Shown in pieces: positions 34,101 through 46,500 of a stretch of DNA of 64,000 nt. Position numbers and translations under genes: made by a program. Each line of letters opens with the position of its first letter. Position 1 is the stretch's first letter. The stretch is taken from positions 686,001 to 750,000 of the forward strand of contig JAEMWC010000040.1 of the NCBI GenBank assembly GCA_016490735.1, in the 5' to 3' direction. The DNA is from Pachyseris speciosa. Taxonomy: Eukaryota; Cnidaria; Anthozoa; Scleractinia; Pachyseridae. The notes below the pieces were generated by a model that made no database searches, had not been told where the DNA came from, and saw only the letters and a list, made by a program, of their open reading frames with translations.

Positions 34101-37100
34101 GGTGTGTGATATCCCGTACTTGAGTTATTCAACAAAATGAACATCTCAATGGAGCGGATACGGGGAACACGGCAGTCCATCTGGAGTTAAATTTTGGTCA
34201 TGTTAAAAGCTTTCTTCTCGCTGTTGAACTTGCAAACATTCGTATAGACACTTCTCTTAACATATTAGTTGTTCAGACTTCAAAGACACAAGGTGAATTG
34301 ACGTTTTCTGATACGTGACAACAGGCATCATTCTTGCTGTTGATATGAGATTTACACTTCCGAATCACTCAGCCGTGAAAGGTCAAACTCCCTTTGTCTG
34401 TAGTCTCTAATTTTTGGTGCTCCCCTCGCGTCGCATCTCCTTGCAACTTCGCGCGCGTGCACGTGTCCTTCTCTCGCCCCACAATCCATCGCCAAAATTA
34501 GAGACTACTCACAGTCTACTGAAGCAGACACGAGGAAACACGGCAGTCCATCTGGAGTTAAGTTTACTCATGTTAAAAGCTTTCTTCTTGCCGTTGAACT
34601 TGCAAACATTTGCATAGACACTTCTCTTAACATATTGTTTGTTCATACTTCAAAAGACACAAGGTGAATCGACATTTTCCGATACCTGACAACAGGCATC
34701 ACTCTGTTAAAAATAGTTAGCGCTTGCGCAGAAATGCCGGAAGTGAGCTTTGTGGATGATACTCGACGACGAAAAAGAAGAACCGTCGGTAATTTTAGAC
34801 TTGGGTGCCGCGTGAGACGCGGGCAGCCCAAGTAATTGGTAATTTAGAGTTCAATGTTTAATCTCAGCAAGACACTGATGGACTTTGAATGCTTTCAATC
34901 CTACATTCAAAGGCACCTCCGGAATGACAACAGAGCCACATAAATCCGCCAAGTAACACACTGAACTTAAAAAGTTGTCACTACAGTGGTGTAGCTAAAA
35001 GGACACCAACTAATTTGTTTTCACTTCTCAGTGAATTCAAACACTGATGAATAAACAAGAAAAAGCGGACAATTGGAAGACTAGTAGTGTAGATGCCTAT
35101 GGATGTGATGAAGGATAATTAGGTTCTTGATTGAAGAGGTGATGTTAGGTTATTTAAAAGCTGTGATTTTGACTCCTTTCTCACCTGCTTTTAAGAAACA
35201 AAGAGCTGCCACAGCAACGTAACTGCCCATCAGCCATAATGGCTATCCGATCTCCAAGTAGGTCTGCTTCATCCCTTAAAGAATACATTATTGTTTTAAT
35301 TGGCATTAATTTTTGTCACTATCAATTACGATAATCAAAACATGCATAGTTTCAATACGTCAGACAGACTGTCTGGCTGTCACCGCCAGGGGGTTTCAAT
35401 AAAAGTTGGTTACCGGCAGTTTACCTCCGCCTATCATGCCTCTTACTGTCGTCTATTCAGTTTGTATTTCTAGGATTTCTAGAAATAAATTAATAAGTAA
35501 ATCAGGAAAACAAGGACTGAACTATCCAAATACAGGGACCTTGCAGGGGAAGGGCTGGGGGTTAATCCCTAACAGTAAAATGTACGTAATACTAAAAAAA
35601 ATCGAAGCAAAATTTCTATTTAACGTTTTACTGAAAACTGATTATTCTTGTTTTAAAAAACCTCTTTTTGTTCCTGAAAGGATATAAGTTTCACCACACC
35701 ATGTTAGTTTTAAATGCATTTCCAGCCATTTCAGAAGACTTTAACTTAAATATTTTCCGTGGGGGCATGACCCCGGACCCCGCTAGTTGACTCATGCAAA
35801 CGTGTTCGAAGCGAGCCCCCCCAGCTGGAAACTTGGCCCTGAAATAGTGACTAGATTTTCTACCTATCCTGGAATAGGTCACATTACTGACACTGGTGAA
35901 AGTATTGTGACTTATAAACACTAGAAAGTTTAATTTTCGTTGGTAACTACTTTTTGAATTATTGAATAAGTACGTGATGAATTATGGCTAATTGAAGTAG
36001 CTAATTTATAGTTTAAATCAAGGTTTGTTCAGTTTGATAAACATTGATTTAAAAAAAAAAAACATTTCAAAACGAAAATTGATAAATTAAATGAGACTTA
36101 CCTGTAAGTTGAAGTTTTGATTGGAATTCTATCGAGTCATCAAACTGCACCAAGGGAACACATGAGATAGCTTGACGCATGTGCATAATCAGCATTCACA
36201 GCCGAATGTGATTGTCCCATGAGAAATTAAGGTACTGGAATGTCACTGGCCACTCCAAAGTAAACTAATCATGATGATGGGTGGGGACAATAAAGTTTAA
36301 CATGTATTAATTGCCCCTATAATGGGCTGACAGTGGTTGGGCATGTGATCCCTTGGTGCAGTTTCATGACTCGATACAATTCCAATCAAACTTCAACTTA
36401 CAGGTAAGTCTCGTTTAATTTATTTATCAATTCTATCTCATAATCACTGCCCCAGGGATCCCATGAGATTTTAAAGCCAAGACAGTCACATGAGGAAAAA
36501 CACGAAAATTCAATGAAAAGGGGTGTATTTATAAAAAATTCTAAGCCTTACAGTAACATGAAGATCCACAAAGGCAGAGAACAAGAATCATGCCCTGCTA
36601 ACAGATAATCAAGCTATGGAGTCACCCAGTAAAGGAACAATAATATATAGATTTAGCCAAGCCTAAAAGCGGAGCTCCACGGTTATTATTGTTTCTTTAC
36701 TGGTATTGAGCAACTTCGCATCAAGTGGCTTTCCTTGTGCCAATATTTTGTGTTTAGCGCAGTCAACAGGAATTGACCGCGGTTCAAAAACCTCAAAACA
36801 TTAAAACAGTACCAATAAGCAATACACGACGCCTGTGTTTGTTCGAATATTCTTGGAGGTGAAGAAAATAGACAAGTAAGCTTCTACTGAGTAAGCTTGA
36901 AAAATACTAAGCAATTTTGACATAATCAATGTCCATGGAAAGAGGAATACCAACCTAGCCGATAGTTTAGAGAAGTCAACAGGAATTGGCCAAAGTTCGA
37001 AAACCACAAAACAGCAAAAAATTGCAAGGGAATAAATTAGGATGCGAACGTTTCTTCGAAAAAAACTTGGCGAAGGTGGACAAGTAGCAAAAGATACTGT

Positions 37101-37475
37101 TCTCGCAGTAAGTTCCAAAAATTACAAAGCAATTTTAAATTTTGACATAACAGTCCGTAGAGTATGAACCTGATCGTTTAGAGCAGTCAACAGGAATTGA
37201 CCGCAATTCACAAACCACAGAATAACAAAACAATTGAAAGAAAACAAATTGCGATGCGTAGGTCGGTAGGTTTCTTTAGAGAAGGTGGAGAAATTAGACA
37301 AGTAACAAACATATTTCATAGTAAGTTAATAAAAATTCAAATGAAGAATGAAATCAAATGAAGAATGATCCTCGCAGTTGTGAACGCAATTTATGCAATT
37401 GCGAAAAGAAGCCTGAAAAAAAATTCAGGACTTCAACGGGGTTCGAACCCGTGACCTCGCGATTACCGGTGCGAT

Positions 37476-37506
<31 letters not shown>

Positions 37507-37605
37507 TGTTGGGAGCAGGTCAATTTTGACATAAGCTTAAGTGTAGGAGAAAAGAGAAAAGGAAAACAAACTGATGGTTTGGATAGGTAATTGCTGGGGC
37601 AGAGA

Positions 37606-37645
<40 letters not shown>

Positions 37646-39049
37646 TGAACAGTGTCCTCTTCACGCAGAACACAAGTAATACTAAAGTCCCGACTAAAAG
37701 ATCAAACATTTTCCTGAACATTGTGTTTGACAAACAAAACGTTGGGTGACTAGCCGACAAACAATTTTCCTCTGCTAGCAGAGGTCTCTGCTGGCGACAA
37801 ACCTATGGTAGCAGGGAAACAAGCAATGTTAAACCAAACAAAAGACAAAGTGAGTACACAGGACGATTTTTGCGTGTCATCGCTGAAATTTAAAGTTATG
37901 TGCTTCATTTAGTTTGCTTTTACTGACTGTGCACTTTCTTGGTTGGGTTGGCTAAACGATCAAACGTTTGTTCGTAGAGCAAAATGATCGGATGAAAATG
38001 TATGATCTTGATCAAACATGGAAGCCATTTCAATACAAAGTTGAGAGAGGCGGCTAAATGGTCAAACATGCTCTTCCAACACGATGTTGGATGAGGTGTT
38101 TGATCTATCGCTTAATGCTTAATTTTACGAGGACTCATTGCGATTACCGTATTTATTCGGCTATAAGCCGATCCCGGCTATAAGCCGAGACCCTAAACTT
38201 AGCAAGTGGAGTAGTGACCAGATGTTCACCAAAAAAACCCAGAAAACTCTTGGCTATAAGCCGAGACTTGAAAATCGAATGCCGAAGTTCCGTGGAGAAA
38301 AAAATACGCATGGATCGTGTGCCACACTTCAGCGAGAATTATGTTGAAAATCTGAAAAATTCAATGCCACACCCTCCCCATAAAGGAATTTTAACGAACC
38401 TTGTAACTTTTAGGAAATGTTTGGAACCTTTTTATGCCAAAAAAACTCAAAACACTTCCAAAACACAAAAGATCGAAGTTGTAGACGACCCGCCATCTTG
38501 TATAATCTGGCAGGCTAGGTGAGCGAGAGGTTACCAAGCCAGCAACGTGCTTTGAGTCACGCTCGGTTGTGCTTGATCCCAACAGCAGAAACAGGATGGT
38601 TTTGCTCAAGTTTATTGAAGAATTTCTTCCACAGATAACATCACAAAGTAGACCCAATTAATTCACAGGAAATGTGACGACTTCTGTGGAGATAACAAGC
38701 TTATAGTAGGGTATGTGAAGCAACAAACAGGTTAAGTGTGATGTCAACAACGACTGATGAAACTTTCCTTGAAGCAAAACTAGCAAATGGCTCCTTTACG
38801 AGCCACCACATATAAAAAAAGTCAATGATAACACAGAAAACTTGTTTTTGGCTCTCATTTTTATTGTTGTCTTTGGGTCTTTGAACTTTTTTCCCCCGAA
38901 AATTATCGGCTATAAGCCGAACCCCCTTCTCTGGCGGAAAATTTACTCTCGGTGGTTTAATTTGTAATAGTAATTGGATCGAGTGGAGTACAATTCAGGG
39001 AGTAATCGCGCGAGTAATTTCGCGCTCGGCTGATTTGAAAATACGAGCG

Positions 39050-39098
<49 letters not shown>

Positions 39099-40563
39099 TA
39101 TCTATAACAAATTTCGAGGTCCAATTACTAATTAATCATATCTATAACAAATTTCGGAATTAAAAATTTCTTTTGGGAAGGTCTTTGAGCGAAAACGTCT
39201 GTAGCGCTTTCCATATGTTTTGAAAACTGCAGGAAACGTTTGCAAAGGAAGCCATTAAAGCGCGCGTAATTGACGTGAAAATCACGTGGGTATCCAATTA
39301 CAGGTGTCCAATTACAAAAAGTTCAAATTGGATACCTGTAATTGGACACCCACGTGATCGCGCGTCGATTACGTGACAAATAGGCGCGCGGAGAACCAAT
39401 CACGATCGAGAATTTTGTTATAGATACGATTAAACGGAAAAATCGCTCGGCTTATAGTCAAATAAATACGGTACGTGCAATAAGATAACGGCAAAAGTTT
39501 TTTAAGGCTGTCGAGGCACCGATGTCGAAAAACACTGAAAACTTTCAGCCAAGCGTAGTTAAAACACTCGTTCGCTTATAAGCAAAACAACTAAACAAAC
39601 AAACAATTCAACTACTTCTTTGCGTACAAAATGAGTAGAGATGGCAGTTATTTATATCCAGTGTAGAGAAAAATACAAATTTCATTCCTGAACAAACGGT
39701 ACAACGATTAAAGCAAATGTTAAGCTACAATTTATTTAATTCAGTCACCTGTTTTGTAGAGATTGGTACCACTTGAAAATAGCAAACGGTTTGTCCAAAG
39801 AAAGAACTTCTTCCACTAACTTTGAGCTACTCGTTCCTCCCATTAATGCCGGTGAACTGTAAGTGAACTTTGTTGGTGAGCTGCGAGATGCTGCGGTAAA
39901 GTGAAAGTCCTTGAAGCGTTGAATCATTTTGTTTTTCAACCACACAGTCCAGCCGTCGATTACGCAAGTCAAACCAAGTTTTAAGCGTTTCCTGAGACAA
40001 ATCATTTTGCTCTTTCTTTAAGTTTATGACTTGAAAATCCACCTTCCGGGGTATCTGTTAACGAGTTCTTGATTTTTATGCCTTTTACGCAAATTAAAAG
40101 ACAACCTTCAAAGCAGATGAAATTGTTTTGGTCAAAATGATGAAACCAACTGAATGTGAAATTATGAGTTGCAGAAAGCGCGCGGAAAATGTAGCCTCGT
40201 TTTGGTTTGGATGTCTCGTTTTGGTTAAATTAACGTGGCTTGAGCCTTCAATCCAATAAAAAACCAGTACCTGGTCAGTGGTCAACTTAAAAAAAGAACA
40301 GCTGACCTCAATGAGGTCTTAACTTGAGCCCGCGATGTGGTTACGTGATACTGGTTAGCGGAAACCTTGTTTTGACAGCTGTCAATTTGCTATAAGATAA
40401 ATGTCCAGTATCAAAGACGTAAGCTGTAAACTAGCTGGTCAGCTGGGCCAGGTGGAGTATGGCCGCCATGTTGGATTATTATGATTATTATTAGGATATT
40501 ATTAATTATTGGCAACGTCGTCGTCATGCGTATGCGCCCACGAACAATACCGCTAGCCATGAT

Positions 40564-40595
<32 letters not shown>

Positions 40596-43500
40596 AGGTA
40601 TGGTGCTCCGCTTGGTGGCCCTTCAGGTGGCTGGAGCTCTGCTATAAACAGGGCTGAGATCTAATAGCCCTAACTTGTTGCTGAGCAAAGTGATACTCAA
40701 TGTCACAAAGTTAATTAATAATAGCACAGGCCTGAAAGCCAAAAGCTCTTGTCTCTGGTCTATTCGATCTGAAGTATAGCAGATGCAAAGGTGGATGTCT
40801 CAACTGGTTTATTGTAAAACTGTTTCAAAACATCTTGAGGATGACCATCCAGCTGTGCACAGGATTTCAAGAATGGGGACACCTGGTGCTTTCACTTTAG
40901 AGGTGGCTGCAGCTCTTGTACTGTGTGGTTTGAAGACTTTAGTGTCAACACCAACCAACTCCATCGCCAAACGGATCCATTTGGAAATAGTTTCCCTTGA
41001 TACCTGTTTGTAAGGTTTGATGAAACTGATAAAAAGTTTACTTTCAGATCGCTTCAGAGGCTTTGCACGCTCGAGATATTCTTTCAAACAAGTAGACACA
41101 CAAAGTGATGAATCAGCAGGGTAAGCTTTTAACACAACCGATGGAGCTCTATAGCCAGGCCTGCTTTGTTTGACATGTTCAGTGAGTAGAAATTCAAATC
41201 CACCAGGCACTTCTTTCATGCAACCAATGTCAAGCATATGTAAAGTTTGTCCTCTTTGCATACATGTCATACTGACATAATAAGATTCATAGTACGTCAC
41301 AATAGACATCACAAAGTGTCACAAAGTGTCCCGTTCTTCATGTGTCACAAAACTGTTACTATTTTGTTAAGAAATATGGTTTGGGGACACTTTGTGATGT
41401 CTATCACAAGGTATCATGAATCTCATTATGTCGGAGTATTGGACAACCCTCCCTATTTGTGCAGAGACCAAGGCTACAAGCATAACCAACTTGAGAGTAA
41501 GCAATTTTAAGTCAAGCTCCTCAGGAGGATTTAAGGAGGAAAGGTTAAGTTAAGACAAGTTGTACATCCCAAGTTGACTGGTAACGAGATGTTGGTGGGG
41601 AATCTTTGTATATACCTTTCATGAACCAAGAAACTAGTGGATGACTGCCAATGGTCATATTATTCTTAGGTACAGTGACTGCAGATATGGTACTCCTGGC
41701 AGTATTGAGGGTGGTGTAAGTCAGACCCATATCATGGAGGCTGACAAGGAAATCTAAAACTGCTGTCAAAGGTGGGTCGTAAGGATCAGCCTTCCATTCC
41801 CGACAAAAGTCTTTCCACTGTTTGATGTACAGTTTGTACTGCTTGTGCGTTCCGTCAGACCAGGACTTGAGGATGATCGCTATAGCCTTGTTTGAAACAT
41901 TTCTCTGCTGGAAGCTTTTCCAGAGAGATTGCAAGCCATCAGTCAGAGCTGTTTCCAAAGGGGGTGTAGCACATGGTTGTACAGTTTTGTCAGCAGGTGA
42001 TTCATCTGCAGAAGGAGGACAGGATTGTCCACTAACAGATGAAAAAGAGGAATGAACCAAGGTTGTGTCTGCCAAACAGGAACTATAAGTACTCCAGTGG
42101 CTTGATCCTGCTGTATTTTCTGTAGGCAGGCTGGTATAATGCTCAAAGGGGGAAAAGCATAGAAATAACAGTCTTTCCAACTCATAAAAAATGCATTGAC
42201 ATATTTAGCACCTGGGTCTGGTTTCCAAGACACATAATTGGCAAACTTAAAATTAAGTCTGGACACAAACAGGTCGAAGTTTAAAGACCACTCAGTGGAG
42301 CTGTTAATTTGTCGAGATTCAGTATCAGCATCCACATTGGTAGAACCAGGGATGTGACAGGCACTGAGCCAGATTTCTCTCTTCACAAAATTGAGCCAAA
42401 TTTCCTGAGCCATATCATTACATGCGGCAGATTTAATTCCCCCCATGTTATTAACATATGCCATGGTAGTTATATTATCAGACTGGATTCTGATATGTTG
42501 GTTGTGAGTATTGCTGAGGAGAACCCCAGTAGAACCACTTTCAGCTCTAAGTACTTATATGAAAACCTTGTTCTTCCAAGCTCCAGAGACCACCAGTTCT
42601 CTGAACCCCATGTACTGCACCCCAACCTCTGGTAGAGGCATCTGTGGTAAGGATCAGGTCAGGGTCTCTCTGAACAATAGTGTTAAATGAAGAGCCTACA
42701 TTGTACACCCACCAGGTTAATTCAGATCTAGATGCATTTAACAAAATCACTGGTGCATCATAATTGCCCTTAATCACCCACAAGGCAAGAATTATATTCT
42801 TTTCTAGGTTCCTATAGTATAACTGCCCGAGCAGGGAAACAAGAATCCATCAATCCTATAACTTGAGCCACATCTCTAATAGTTAATCTGCTCTTGTGCA
42901 ATAAGGTCTGACAAGCTAACCGTACACGTTCAGCTTTAGCAGGTGGGACTCAAATTCTCATGTTTACACTATTAACAAGAAACCAAGAAATTCCATTTCT
43001 TGTGGTGGCATCAGGACTGACTTTTCAGGGTGAACCACAAACCCCAAACTAAGGAAGGTATCAACAGTGTCCTGAATATTCTGGGCACAGGCAGTGTAAT
43101 CGTATCCTAACAGGAATGAATCATACAATGGTTTCAATATTTTAGTGAATAGGCGACGAGCACAAGCCAGGCCATTGGGCAAACATGTATACTGAAAGTA
43201 GCTACCCTGCCATTCAAATTTCAAGTATTTCCTATCCTCCGTCGCAATAGGAACTGAATAATAGGCATCCTTAAGGTCAACCGATGCCATAAAACACCCT
43301 GGACACATGAGTTTGTGGGCAGTTTGAATAGCATCCATTTTAAAATGGAAGTAGGATAATTCATTAAGATCTTTTAAGTTTAAAATCATTCTATAAGTGC
43401 CATCCTTCTTGGGACGCACAAAAATGGTAAAGGTAAAGTCACCTTCTACATGGTCTGTAGGTTCAACAACTCCTTTGTTGAGCAGCTTAATAATTTCTTC

Positions 43501-46500
43501 ATTTAATATTTCCCTTCAGAAGGTGAAAAAGGTATTTGTTTAGGCTGGTAAAGCTGGAAGGGGAGAACACCTCCAAACTCAATGTGATAGTGCTTTATAG
43601 CATCAAGTATGACTGGGTCAGTAGCCAGTGACTCCCAACCGCCTACATGGTCTTGAAGCCTTCCAGCTGAAAAATTTGTAACCATATGGGAAAGTGGGTA
43701 GGAGTTGTTCCCTTACCTGTGTTTCTACTAGTCTTTGTTGTTGGATTGACCAGGCATTTTCTGGGCACTCTTCTGTGCCCAGTTGTATCCTAAAAAAGGA
43801 TGCTGCTGAGATGTTTTCTGGCTAGATGTTCTGTCATAAGGCTTAAATTGAGAATGGCGAAATTTCTGCTTTCCTGCCTTTATACAGCCATGGTTGGCCG
43901 TTCATGTCTCAGAAGGTTTCTACATTTGGTGGCCTGCTTTTTTTGCCTCAGCCATATCCTTCAAGTGCTTCAACAGATCGTCTCCAAATAACTTGGTTGA
44001 GGGCTTAATTTCATCCTTACATAACCTTGTGTATGGGGGGTTGAGCTCTGGTTTTATCAACTCTTGTTGCTTTATGTTAAGGTTAAAATTAGCATTAGCT
44101 AGAGAAGAGCAATGCTATCCATGACATGATCAAGGATCTTACGTGTATTCGGTGTTGTTCCAGCATGAAGGTCCTTCACCAGCTGGTCACCTAAGATGGA
44201 CAGGGCTGATAAGCCATGAAGGAGCGGTTCTTGTACCCACTGGGATGCTAGGTCAACTGTTCTTCTACGCCGTGGTAGCAAATCCCAGATTTCCTTGTTA
44301 ACTGTTGTGGTTGACAGAAATTTGCAATTCTCTGGAAGGTGATATTTCTCAACCCGTTCTTTCACTGTTTCTGGTGAAAGACTGCTCTTTCACTGTTTCT
44401 GGTGAAAGACTGCCAGTGGCCATGTTTTCTACTAGGCCAGCAATTTTCTCTGTTATGGCAGGAGATTTTTCCTTGCAGTGTACAGACGCCTGGTTCAGGC
44501 TTTCAATGATATCATCCGGCGACCCTGAGTCAGGGCAGGTGGCAGTTTTCTTTGCTGCGTTTGCTGCATTGTCGCTCGGATCGAGCATATCATTTACAAC
44601 GGCATTGATATCCACTGTGCCGCTTTTGCCCCATTCCAGTTCTTGTCCTTCGTCTTCGTCTGAGTCAGTACGAGGTACATTGCAGGATGTCTTCTTTAAG
44701 ACTAGCAAGCATAGCTGTCTGAGTTTCTGAAGCCTTAGTAAGTTGAGCCAAGGTAGTAGTTAGTCCTTGTAGGACCGCCATATTGCTGTCCCGAAGGTGA
44801 TCTGTGTCATTAGTCCTCTGAATGTCAGACTGTAAATCTGTCTCAGCCATGTATAAAAAGCGTTTTATCGAGTGAATACGTCCAGAGATTCGCAAAAAAG
44901 AGATTTTTAAAACAATCTTCATCGGATGATGAAACCTCCTGCTTATACCGATTAAGCACGTGAAAAGCACTGATTATGCGCATGCGTCAAGCTATCTCAT
45001 GGGATCTCTGGGACAGTGATGATGAGATATAATAGAATTACGATAAAAACGTTCCATAACGTTTGACGACCTAATGTCATCATTTCTGTATATACATGTC
45101 ACTTATGTTAATGTCTCTATGTTCGACAATGATGACATGAGGTCGTCAAAACGTAATGTAACGTTTTTATCGTTAATTTTCCTTTTGAAATGTTTATCAG
45201 TTAAGAGATTTTCTTCTCACTTAAATGAGAAATCTTGTGTTTCAAGGGTCATAGTTGACCCCTTGTTGACCATCTTCTTCAAAACTGTTTTCATTGGTCA
45301 ATAAAATACTGAAAATTGCAAAATACTGATAATTGCATTTCCAAGCTTCTAAATTTTTTTCCCAGACCCCCCAGTGGAAAGCGGCCTTATGGTCCCTTTT
45401 GCTTAGACATGAAAGAACTTTTAATTACTCCCAAGTAACCTAACTAACTTCGCAACCAGTGTGACACTACAATGGAAAACTCTGAGTCCACCACTGAAAC
45501 CAATGAACTGAAACTACAACTATCAACAGACAGGTAAGCACCATTTAGTGTGTTTTTTTAGTGTAAGTTTTTCTGCGGCAGACATAAGCCAAACAAGTTA
45601 AGTTCATGAGACACATATTTTGCACCACTTAACTGATATCAAGAGGAACACGATTATGTGAATGTCGGCCATATGAATGAGTAAAGTGTCTTCAGTTAGC
45701 CAAAATAATCTGAATGGTCATGACAACGATCCTACACAGTAATCACATGCTTAAACAACAGACCAAATGGTCAAAGATGACTCACATGAAGTGTGTTGTT
45801 AGGATAATAGTTCTTCCCGCTTTGTGCTTCAGTAACAAATCCCATGTCCCTCTCCTAGCATATGGGTCCATTCCAGAGGTAGGTTCATCCAAGAACACAA
45901 TTTCAGATCCTCCGATTAGAGCAATAGCACAACTGGGAACAAAGAGGTATTATAAAACTCTCAATATAAGATTTTTATTGATGAAAATTTGATAGGACGT
46001 GTTCAATGTAAACCCTCAACCTATGTCTTTAGCCCTAAAAATAACAAAACATTTTCTTACTTTCCAACTGCTTGAAGAAACTCTCAAAATGCTGGGATAT
46101 GTGGAATATCCACGCAACCAAAGTCTGATATTTCCGTACTTACTTATAGTCTTGTATAGAAATAAAAGCTTGGAATAACAGACTACGATCTCTTTTATAG
46201 AGGACTAATTCTTTTCCTAACCTCATTTAGTACTCACTGCTACACAAAACCAAACAACACCAAAATAAAGAAAAGAATGGAAAAGAAACAAATTCTTCTC
46301 ATGGATGGCGACCTTCCATAATTCATGAAAACCAAAAGCACTGAACCAATAAAAAATGACTTTAAAACATGGGAAAGCACTGGTATACCTGAGTTTTCTT
46401 TTCATTCCTCCAGATAGTTTGGATGACAAAGTGTTGGTCTTATCTGCGAGTTGAATATCATTTATCATCTCACTAACTTCACTGGCAGCAGCATCCCCAA

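Larger units (their letters stand above)
36093..45039 (-). mobile_element. DIRS-type tyrosine-recombinase retrotransposon, decayed
   Basis: On the minus strand the order is gag-like (44850-43894), reverse transcriptase (43419-42964), RNase H (42783-42300 area) and tyrosine recombinase (42180-40750). This order plus inverted terminal repeats defines DIRS elements, which integrate with a recombinase in place of an integrase. All frames are broken. The region 36480-40750 between the recombinase and the left end has been expanded by a TIR transposon, a SINE and a tandem repeat. It lies in one ABCA intron on the same strand as the host gene. Confidence 0.8.

Noticed and set aside
37430..37505. Functional tRNA-Thr gene
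   Set aside because: Imperfect anticodon stem, no T33, and the sequence continues into a SINE-type tail shared with 16862-17020.
45472..45533. Plus-strand first exon (ATG to a GTAAGC donor)
   Set aside because: Only 62 nt, no matching downstream exon, and it lies in an intron of a minus-strand gene.
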